Assembly: GCA_017484095.1 (NCBI GenBank)
Contig: JAFUTU010000033.1
Coordinates: 62,001 to 126,000 of the forward strand
DNA: 64,000 bases
Direction: 5' to 3'
DNA from: Ruminococcus sp.
GTDB lineage: Bacteria; Bacillota; Clostridia; Oscillospirales; Ruminococcaceae
Numbering within the stretch: position 1 is the stretch's first letter; every line of letters begins with the position of its first letter. The notes under the pieces are model-generated. The model saw only the letters and a program-made list of their open reading frames with translations, made no database searches and was not told the origin of the DNA. Shown in pieces: positions 58,189-64,000 of the stretch. The position numbers and the translations under genes are program-made.

Positions 58189-58794
58189 ATGATATCAAGA
58201 AATGACGCATTTGAACTACTGAAAAAATATAATAAAGACCCGTTCCATATTCAGCACGCCTTAACTGTTGAGGCAGTCATGAAATGGTATGCACAACAGC
58301 TTGGATATGGTGATAACGCTGAATACTGGGGAATTGTCGGTCTTCTGCACGATATTGACTTTGAGATCTATCCTGACGAGCATTGTTTAAAAGCACCAGA
58401 GCTTTTAAAAGAAGGCGGTGTTGATGACGATATCATACACGGTGTTTGCTCGCATGGATACGGAATAACTGTAGGCTGCGGAGTTACGATAGATGTCAAG
58501 CCAGAGCACGAAATGGAAAAGGTCCTGTTTGCAGCAGATGAGCTTACAGGTCTTATAGGTGCGGCTGCGCTTATGCGTCCGTCAAAAAGCACCAAGGATA
58601 TGGAATTAAAGTCATTAAAAAAGAAATACAAGAGCAAAGGCTTTGCAGCAGGCTGTTCAAGAGAGGTCATAGAGCGCGGCGCAGATCAACTCGGTTGGGA
58701 ACTGGACAAGCTCCTGATTAAGACATTAGAGGCTATGGCAGCAACTGAAGATATTATTCGAGAAGAAATGGAGAGCTATAGAAACAGCAATTAA
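58189..58794 (+). CDS. HD-domain hydrolase
   Basis: 201 residues. The HD motif is visible as HALTVEAVMKWYA and LLHDIDFE, with a later H (CSHGYG) and D (AADELTGL), the pattern of HDIG-type metal-dependent phosphohydrolases of nucleotides. Target not known. AAAGGAAAAC precedes ATG, 32 bases after the desulfurase stop, so it may be cotranscribed. Confidence 0.8.
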   Translation: MISRNDAFELLKKYNKDPFHIQHALTVEAVMKWYAQQLGYGDNAEYWGIVGLLHDIDFEIYPDEHCLKAPELLKEGGVDDDIIHGVCSHGYGITVGCGVTIDVKPEHEMEKVLFAADELTGLIGAAALMRPSKSTKDMELKSLKKKYKSKGFAAGCSREVIERGADQLGWELDKLLIKTLEAMAATEDIIREEMESYRNSN

Positions 58795-58841
58795 AACCCT
58801 AAACAGCTAAAAAACAGGTTTTATAAAGCCTTAAAAAACAC

Positions 58842-58873
58842 AAAGCCCGCAGATATATCTGCGGGCTTTTAAC
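58842..58873 (+). terminator. Terminator
   Basis: Self-complementary 28-base stem AAAGCCCGCAGA / TCTGCGGGCTTT, then TT; the U tract is short. Confidence 0.75.
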
Positions 58874-59001
58874 AGCTACACTTTCTGTTTCTCACATTAA
58901 ATCATTTAAAAAAATAAAGCAGAGATCGTCTAGAGGCTTTACGAAATTTCAGTATTTATATTTAATAATATGCTTAAAAATGCGTAGTTAGGGGGGTGGA
59001 A

Positions 59002-59030
59002 TTGACTATTATAGAACGGTGTGGTATAAT
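59002..59030 (+). promoter_or_regulatory. Promoter of YczE-like gene
   Basis: TTGACT (59002-59007), 17 bases, TATAAT (59025-59030). Transcription would begin near 59037, close to the earliest possible start codon. Confidence 0.7.
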
Positions 59031-59047
59031 AGGATAGGTAAAATACT

Positions 59048-59803
59048 GTGTTACAATATGATATAACAAGAGGCTATAAAAAACTGCAATTTCCGAAGAA
59101 AGCAGTTATAGAAAAGATGTTGCAAATGAAAATGAGTAAAACAGAAGTAATAAAACGGTATGCGCTCTTTCTTGTTGGCTTATTCATAGCTTCAATGGGC
59201 GTAGCGTTCTCCACAAAAGCAGGACTTGGAACATCTCCGGTCGCATCGGTGCCGTACTCGGTATCACTCGTAAGTATGCTGCTGACCTTTGGCGGCTGGC
59301 TGAACATGTTAAGCGTCATACAGATCATCACGCAGATAGCCGTGCTCAAAGGCAAATGCAATTACGCCGAAATAGCTGTGCAAACGGTGCTTGCTTTTGT
59401 TTACGGTTATCTCACAAACCTATCTGTATGGCTGATAAGAGGGATAACTGTGTCCGGTTATCCTATTCAGTTTTTGTTTATGCTGCTGGGCTGCGTCATA
59501 CTCGCTCTCGGAATATGGATTCAATTCAAGGGAGGAGTCGCAATGCTCCCCGGTGAAGCTATGAACCGCGCGATAAGCAGCGTTACAGGCAAGCGTTATG
59601 AGAACATCAAGATATTCTTTGATATACTGTATATTGCCTTATCTGCTGTTATTTGCCTTATATTTCTTGGTAAGCTGCAGGGCGTTCGTGAAGGCAGCAT
59701 CATTGCCGCCTTTGCAGTCGGCTCTATTATAAAGGTATATAACAAAGTATTCGATAAACTCACCAAAAAGGAGAGATCATCACGACTGCACTCGAAGCCA
59801 TAA
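59048..59803 (+). CDS. YczE/YitT-like DUF6198 membrane protein
   Basis: 251 residues, about five transmembrane helices. FLVGLFIASMGVAFSTKAGLGTSPVASVPYSVS and a GGVAMLPGEAMNRAIS segment match the YczE/YyaS-type family. Function is unknown. Start uncertain: GTG 59048 follows AGGATAGGT but lies only about 11 bases from the expected transcript start; ATG codons at 59117 and 59132 would give a more typical N-terminus. Confidence 0.75.
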   Translation: MLQYDITRGYKKLQFPKKAVIEKMLQMKMSKTEVIKRYALFLVGLFIASMGVAFSTKAGLGTSPVASVPYSVSLVSMLLTFGGWLNMLSVIQIITQIAVLKGKCNYAEIAVQTVLAFVYGYLTNLSVWLIRGITVSGYPIQFLFMLLGCVILALGIWIQFKGGVAMLPGEAMNRAISSVTGKRYENIKIFFDILYIALSAVICLIFLGKLQGVREGSIIAAFAVGSIIKVYNKVFDKLTKKERSSRLHSKP

Positions 59804-59893
59804 AGACACGTTGCTTCATTAGGAAATACTTGATAAGATAGTGCCGGACGCTACTCACTAAGCGGCTGTAACTCATAGAACTGCCACTTTATA

Positions 59894-60292
59894 ATGGTGA
59901 GAAATAAGGAAGCCCTCGCAATTCTGACCGAGCCTACACAGTCAGCTTTCGCACAAATGGAGATCACCGAGGGTATGTATAAATCTATTGCCAATTCAAT
60001 CAGAGCCTCTAAGAAGGGTAATTATGTTTTTCACTATAACCACGACGCACTGATAATCTTGGCTAATCATTTGGAATACGTCAACAACATCGCAGACTGC
60101 GCCTGCGCTCTTGAAAATATGATGATAACCGCAAACGAGTTTGCCAAATTACAGTATACACTGTATACAGCAAAAAACGTAACGGTTATTTTTTTCAAGG
60201 AGCTCCAACATAAAGTTTTTTTACAGTTTTGTTTTTACGGAGTTTTTTCGCAGAGACAAAAATGCAGAGCTGATATGCTCCGCATGGGATAG
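59894..60292 (+). CDS. Unrecognised ORF, possibly frameshifted or truncated
   Basis: 132 codons. The first 100 residues have a plausible soluble, helical composition (ITEGMYKSIANSIRASKKGN, CACALENMM), but the last 30 (FLQFCFYGVFSQRQKC) look random, suggesting a frameshift near the end. No good ribosome binding site. I do not recognise a family. Could be a remnant of an accessory gene. Confidence 0.3.
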   Translation: MVRNKEALAILTEPTQSAFAQMEITEGMYKSIANSIRASKKGNYVFHYNHDALIILANHLEYVNNIADCACALENMMITANEFAKLQYTLYTAKNVTVIFFKELQHKVFLQFCFYGVFSQRQKCRADMLRMG

Positions 60293-60328
60293 GTGTGTTC
60301 AGTTTTAATTGCTAAAACAAATCAAAAT

Positions 60329-60577
60329 TTATGCATATTGGGATCGCTCTATTTTCCAAAGCACATCAATACTTTTTCTATTTTCGGGGATCCAAAAAAT
60401 GGAGATATTGTGATATGTTGTGTCTTCATCGACTGATCTATTCCAAACTACTATCTTATAAGTCAGAGATGTGTATTCTTTTGTACCTCCGTCTTTATAA
60501 GTTCCCATGGGAATCGGAAGAAACAACACCAACAATACGAACAAACTCCCCAAAAGAAGTATCGTCTTTTTCTTCAT
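60329..60577 (-). CDS. Small exported or membrane-anchored protein
   Basis: 82 residues: KKK then a hydrophobic helix (5-23) ending PIPMGTYKDGGTKEYTSLTYKIVVWNR, and FWIPENRKSIDVLWKIE. Similar short proteins of unknown function are widespread in Clostridia. ATG at 60577 has AGGTG five bases upstream; the longer frame is unlikely. It follows sipW on the same strand, separated by 175 bases. Confidence 0.65.
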   Translation of the reverse strand: MKKKTILLLGSLFVLLVLFLPIPMGTYKDGGTKEYTSLTYKIVVWNRSVDEDTTYHNISIFWIPENRKSIDVLWKIERSQYA

Positions 60578-60752
60578 AAAAACACCTACACAAATTTCGG
60601 GTCTATATGCGCAAACTAACTGCCTGCTTCTGCCTGCCAATTATACCACACTGCTTCCAAAAAAAAGCAATATCGTTTCAGCAATTACTACCGAAGTCAT
60701 ATATTCGGCTGATTGTCACCTTATACAGAAATAGGCATTGGATTTGTGCGTA

Positions 60753-61415
60753 TCACTTACTGTCGGCTGCTGGATCATTTTTATCGGTTTTTTCTTTTTT
60801 ATCCTCTACAAGAGAGCTAAAAAGTATGGATAGAAAATTGAAAAAGATTATCCAAATGATAATGACAACGATCAGCTTCGCTTCCATCTTTGCCATTATA
60901 TGCCCAGCTTTTGGTATCTGAAACTTGTATGTTCCGACTATCTGTTCAGGCTTAACAGGCCTAGCATCAACAACATCATTAGCATCACCCTTCATGATGT
61001 ACAAACCGTCAACAATATCGTTGACCCTATGTGTTACGAATGTGCCTTGTGGGGCAATGAGCTTTGCAAGGAAGCTATTATTGTCTGTTTCTATCACATC
61101 ATCTTCTGACGTATCGCCCTTGCCGATGTTTTTTGCATCGGAGGGATCCTCCAGCTTGTAGGTGATAATATCTCCAATTTCGGGTGTCGTCATCTTACCG
61201 TCTACAAATGCGACCGCACCTGAACTTATCTCCGGCTCCATTGAGCCGCTTTCAACGATATACGGAGTTATGTCAAAGAATCTCGGTACAACGAATACCG
61301 CCGCAGTAAGCAGCACACCGATCGTTCCGAGAGTTACTATAGCTCCGAAAATCCTTGAAATGATCTGAAGTGTTTTTCTTGATTTGGAGGGTCTCTTATC
61401 CTGCTTTTCTTCCAA
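60753..61415 (-). CDS. sipW: SipW-type (ER-type) signal peptidase I
   Basis: 220 residues with two transmembrane helices (about 24-45 and 183-202). Catalytic Ser58 is in VESGSMEP and the usual bacterial Lys is replaced by His129 (FVTHRVND), the Ser-His dyad of archaeal/ER and SipW signal peptidases. The C-terminal domain ends in a charged cytoplasmic tail. It likely processes the YLTDTE-type signal peptides of the genes just upstream. Start is TTG with AGGAGG seven bases upstream. Confidence 0.9.
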   Translation of the reverse strand: MEEKQDKRPSKSRKTLQIISRIFGAIVTLGTIGVLLTAAVFVVPRFFDITPYIVESGSMEPEISSGAVAFVDGKMTTPEIGDIITYKLEDPSDAKNIGKGDTSEDDVIETDNNSFLAKLIAPQGTFVTHRVNDIVDGLYIMKGDANDVVDARPVKPEQIVGTYKFQIPKAGHIMAKMEAKLIVVIIIWIIFFNFLSILFSSLVEDKKEKTDKNDPAADSK

Positions 61416-61430
61416 AACGATACCTCCTAT

Positions 61431-61470
61431 TTACAAAATAAAAGCCGGAGAGTGCTAACCTCCGGCTTTT
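61431..61470 (-). terminator. Terminator between TasA-like gene and sipW
   Basis: 11-bp stem AAAAGCCGGAG / CTCCGGCTTTT followed on the minus strand by ATTTTG. It probably lowers sipW expression relative to the fibre genes. Confidence 0.75.
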
Positions 61471-61481
61471 GGATAGTAACC

Positions 61482-62231
61482 TTACGAAAGTGGATTACCT
61501 GCAATGTCAAGCACATTATTGGAATCAGCTTCCTTGTTGGAAACGACATTGGTAACGTGCTCATCATTCAAATATGCTGTTTTCAGCTTGCCGAGATTTT
61601 CAGCGCCGATATTATCAGCCGTAAGCGTCAGCTTTGTACCATCAACAGCAACATCATCAGCCTGAATTGCAAATGCGGTGACAACAATCTTCTGTGCCTC
61701 TTTTCCGGTTATCTGCGAATTTTTCAGATTGGCAAGCTCTACGTAGTCGAAAAGCGCTGTTGTATCTTCATATGTAGAGCCTTCTGCTGCCGCCAGCACC
61801 TCGTTATATCCGAAGTAGTAAACGTATGCTGTCTTATCAGTATTAAGCTCTTTGGAGAGCTGCTTCCAGCCGTCACCGAAAGTGCTTTCTGCAAGAACGG
61901 AGCTTGTATCAGTGCCTGTTCCATAGTTGAAGAGTTCGACAGGAGCCGTATCGCCGTTTATAACAGGAGATTCAAGCTTGATAAAAGCCACCGCATCGTT
62001 TTCGCCAGTGTTCAGTACAACGGGGTTTTTCTCGACAGCCTGATTTGGTCTTACTTTCGCGACCTCGGTATTATCCCACTTGGTCTCTGTCAAGTCAATA
62101 GACAGACCGGTGATCTCAAATTCATTTTCAGCCTTTTCGGTGTCAGTCAAATAAGCGAGTGTACCGCCAATAGCAACTGCACCGAGCATAGCACAAGCCA
62201 TGGAAGTGATAGCTATTCTTTTCTTATTCAT
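61482..62231 (-). CDS. TasA/CalY-like protein with SipW-type signal, copy 1
   Basis: 249 residues. A SipW-dependent signal peptide (KKRIAITSMACAMLGAVAIGG) is followed by TLAYLTDTEKAENEFEI and a beta-rich domain (IDLTETKWD, KNPVVLNTGENDAVAFIKLESP, VVTAFAIQADDV). TasA and camelysin are secreted fibre subunits of this family. Very similar to the next gene upstream. GGGAGGG lies seven bases before ATG. Confidence 0.85.
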   Translation of the reverse strand: MNKKRIAITSMACAMLGAVAIGGTLAYLTDTEKAENEFEITGLSIDLTETKWDNTEVAKVRPNQAVEKNPVVLNTGENDAVAFIKLESPVINGDTAPVELFNYGTGTDTSSVLAESTFGDGWKQLSKELNTDKTAYVYYFGYNEVLAAAEGSTYEDTTALFDYVELANLKNSQITGKEAQKIVVTAFAIQADDVAVDGTKLTLTADNIGAENLGKLKTAYLNDEHVTNVVSNKEADSNNVLDIAGNPLS

Positions 62232-62258
62232 TGAAAATCCCTCCCTTAGATGTCTGCA

Positions 62259-63038
62259 TTACGGAGTGGCAGGATCAGCTGAGCTTCCGGAAGCTCCCCC
62301 TGATGTAGTAGTAACAGCATCAGCTTTATATGTTGCAAAAATTTTTTTAAGTGTAGCGGCATCGCTGAGAGATGTTGTGCTGATCGACGAATTATCGGTA
62401 TCATAAAGATTATCAGCTTGAATTGCATAAGCAGTTACAATGATCTTAGCGGCATCGGGGTTAGAATCGCTGCTGATGTAATTTTTCAGATACACATAAT
62501 CGAACACGGATTCTGTTGAACCACTGCCTGCAACTACAGAATTATAGCCAAAAAGATAAACAACGTAATCATCATCTGTGTCATCAGCATCGAGTAAGAC
62601 CCAATTCTTACCGTTACTGTCACTGTCAGTTACATTGAACGCATTAGCCGTCAGCTTTGTTTGTGTTCCGGTACCAAAGAAGAACAGTTCCTGTTTATCA
62701 GGTGATCCGCCTTTTTGGGTTGTGATCATTGCTTTTGGAGATCTAACTTCAACAAAAGTAACTATGTTTTCATCACCTTTGTTTACAACAACAGGATTCT
62801 TATCAATAAGTGCATTAGGTACAGTATTCTTTGTACCCGCATCAGAGGAATCGTCAGGATCCGGAGTTACATCTGGATTCCATTTTGTTTCTGTTAGATC
62901 AATATCAACATCTTTGGCAATAGTGAAATTGTTGGTTTTTGTTTCAGTATCTGTCAGATACGCAAGCGTACCGCCGACAGCGAGCGCGCCCAGCAAGGCA
63001 ACAGCGGCGACAGTAGTGGTCAGTCTCTTTTTTTCCAT
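62259..63038 (-). CDS. TasA/CalY-like protein with SipW-type signal, copy 2
   Basis: 259 residues, paralogue of the protein at 61482. Signal peptide with LLGALAVGGTLAYLTDTETKTNNF, then IDLTETKWNPD, KNPVVVNKGDENIVTFVEVRSP and IIVTAYAIQADNL. The C-terminus is Gly/Ser-rich (TTSGGASGSSADPATP). I infer a secreted fibre-like or surface subunit. AAAGGAATAC precedes ATG. Confidence 0.84.
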   Translation of the reverse strand: MEKKRLTTTVAAVALLGALAVGGTLAYLTDTETKTNNFTIAKDVDIDLTETKWNPDVTPDPDDSSDAGTKNTVPNALIDKNPVVVNKGDENIVTFVEVRSPKAMITTQKGGSPDKQELFFFGTGTQTKLTANAFNVTDSDSNGKNWVLLDADDTDDDYVVYLFGYNSVVAGSGSTESVFDYVYLKNYISSDSNPDAAKIIVTAYAIQADNLYDTDNSSISTTSLSDAATLKKIFATYKADAVTTTSGGASGSSADPATP

Positions 63039-63052
63039 AATAGTATTCCTTT

Positions 63053-64000
63053 CTACGTATCATTGTCATCTTCATTTGACTTGTTCCGTCTTGGTCTAAT
63101 TACGAACATTATAAGTACAGCGCTTCCCAGCAGACCGATCTGTCCGACCGGAGAAGCCAGACCCGTTTTTACGTTGTCAATGAATTTACCGATAACGGTC
63201 TTTGAAGTGTCGTCATGAGGCGTACTGTCAGTCGATGATGTTGTCGCAACGGCAGAAGAATCGTCCGCTGAGGTTGTGCTTGAAGAATCATCGATTGTTG
63301 TACTCGACGGACTGTCCGAAGTTGAGCTTGACGGATCATCTGGAGCGGTCTCATCGTGGAAATCTGCCGTGAATATCCATTTCATTGCCGTTGTCGTAAG
63401 GGCGTATTGATTTTTTAATCCCCTGGGAACATAGATGGTAAAATCCAGCTGTCCCGAATCGCCCGGATACAGGGTAGCAAGCAGTGTTTTATTCATCACG
63501 CTGCCGTCCATTTTTCCATTGTAAAGCTCCGTACCTCCGTATGATATCGTTATGTCAAGCTGTGAGAGCAGTTCGCTTTCGTCAAGCTTTTCTATACGGA
63601 AGTACATATCCACCGCTTTTGAATAGTTATTCGCAAGTTGAACAGTGTCCGAGATCGTATCGCCGGGCATTAGTGTGCCCCACATATTTATTATGTCATC
63701 ACCGTAACGGACAAGTCCCTCTGCACCGTTCTCAAACTCGATAGAGAGCAGCGAGCCGTAGTCATAGTCAGATTTTGTGTTATGGACACATTCCTCGATC
63801 ACTGTTCCAAACCACGGATCGTCAGAAGTAAGGTCAGGGTCAAAATTCTTGGTCTGAACTACCTCTGCCACTATATCGACTGTAAACTTTTTACCCGACT
63901 GAGAGTTTTTAATGGTGCTTGGTATAGTCAGACCTCGAATAAAAGTAACGTTATCCTTTGAGGGAAGAGGAGTTTTTAGGTAATAGTAACTGCCTTTCTT
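63053..64000 (-). CDS. Membrane-anchored beta-domain surface protein of the SipW locus, partial
   Basis: At least 315 residues; the 5' end is outside the window. The visible part is beta-rich (MPGDTISDTVQLANNYSKAVDMYFRIE, TLYPGDSGQLDFTIYVPRG), then a long Ser/Thr/Asp linker, a transmembrane helix near the C-terminus (VGQIGLLGSAVLIMFVI) and RPRRNK. This layout suggests an anchor or minor subunit for the fibre proteins. Ends 15 bases before copy 2. Confidence 0.75.
   Translation of the reverse strand, partial: KKGSYYYLKTPLPSKDNVTFIRGLTIPSTIKNSQSGKKFTVDIVAEVVQTKNFDPDLTSDDPWFGTVIEECVHNTKSDYDYGSLLSIEFENGAEGLVRYGDDIINMWGTLMPGDTISDTVQLANNYSKAVDMYFRIEKLDESELLSQLDITISYGGTELYNGKMDGSVMNKTLLATLYPGDSGQLDFTIYVPRGLKNQYALTTTAMKWIFTADFHDETAPDDPSSSTSDSPSSTTIDDSSSTTSADDSSAVATTSSTDSTPHDDTSKTVIGKFIDNVKTGLASPVGQIGLLGSAVLIMFVIRPRRNKSNEDDNDT

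Noticed and set aside
61452-62234. Long open frame of 260 codons on the plus strand opposite the TasA-like gene
   Set aside because: It is a mirror frame of a gene with a clear signal peptide and domain; it is Cys-rich, has no ribosome binding site and starts in the terminator.
1-64000. CRISPR arrays, rRNA genes, insertion sequences with terminal repeats
   Set aside because: No regularly spaced direct repeats, no rRNA sequence and no complete transposase were seen.

Overview
The window looks like the chromosome of a low-GC, Gram-positive, spore-forming anaerobe of the Clostridia. A Ruminococcus-like member of the Oscillospiraceae is my best guess, by inference only. The evidence is a complete spoIIA operon (spoIIAA-spoIIAB-sigF), cotJABC spore-coat genes, the Prp protease between ribosomal proteins L21 and L27, a T-box leader, purine-rich ribosome binding sites on nearly every gene, a PPi-type phosphofructokinase, rubredoxin, HemZ, and a meso-diaminopimelate dehydrogenase.

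Layout. 0-11 kb: end of a YibE/F membrane protein, an AbrB-type regulator, cotJABC, a VTT membrane protein, an orphan sugar-binding lipoprotein, rnhA-mnmA, an AraC regulator, an overlapping SGNH hydrolase / PIN-like / phosphodiesterase operon, and an asparaginase-like gene. 11.4-21.8 kb: an accessory island with two TetR regulators and their operators, an ECF S-component, a VOC protein, a broken ABC gene, an MFS exporter interrupted by an amber codon, two tandem BcrAB-like ABC transporters, and at the right end a small excisionase-like gene plus a truncated tyrosine integrase. Imperfect att-like repeats lie at 11405 and 21777. 22-45 kb: mostly housekeeping genes (GH13 enzyme, MarR, Mrp, spoIIA, yebC-mrnC-obg, rpmA-prp-rplU, metA, an EAL/GGDEF protein, PPi-PFK, SH3 proteins, tRNA-Leu, rubredoxin, walJ-rlmH, T-box/ilvA/ridA, a beta-lactamase-fold lipoprotein, a cytoplasmic GH26-like enzyme). 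45-53 kb: a five-gene minus-strand operon, recJ-rel-MBL-hemZ-rlmCD. 53-59 kb: ddh, ogt, and two divergent TtcA-type thiolases around an acetyltransferase, the second coupled to a cysteine desulfurase. 59-64 kb: a YczE-like membrane protein, small exported proteins, and a SipW signal peptidase with three of its probable surface substrates.

Several gene sets act together. MnmA, two TtcA-like proteins and a cysteine desulfurase all serve tRNA sulfuration. IlvA makes reactive enamines that RidA clears, under a probable Ile-sensing T-box. SpoIIAA/AB/SigmaF set the forespore programme, while CotJ acts in the coat. SipW is expected to process the TasA-like proteins encoded just upstream of it.

The most notable observations are: (1) a 138-bp inverted repeat with one mismatch inside the 5' ends of the two ttcA-like genes, whose remaining sequence is diverged, which suggests gene conversion or an invertible segment; (2) a duplicated TetR operator/promoter, one copy driving a dead ABC remnant and the other the amber-interrupted MFS gene; (3) candidate boundaries of the island; (4) the SipW/TasA-like locus; (5) a 9-bp-arm palindrome sitting on the mrp promoter.
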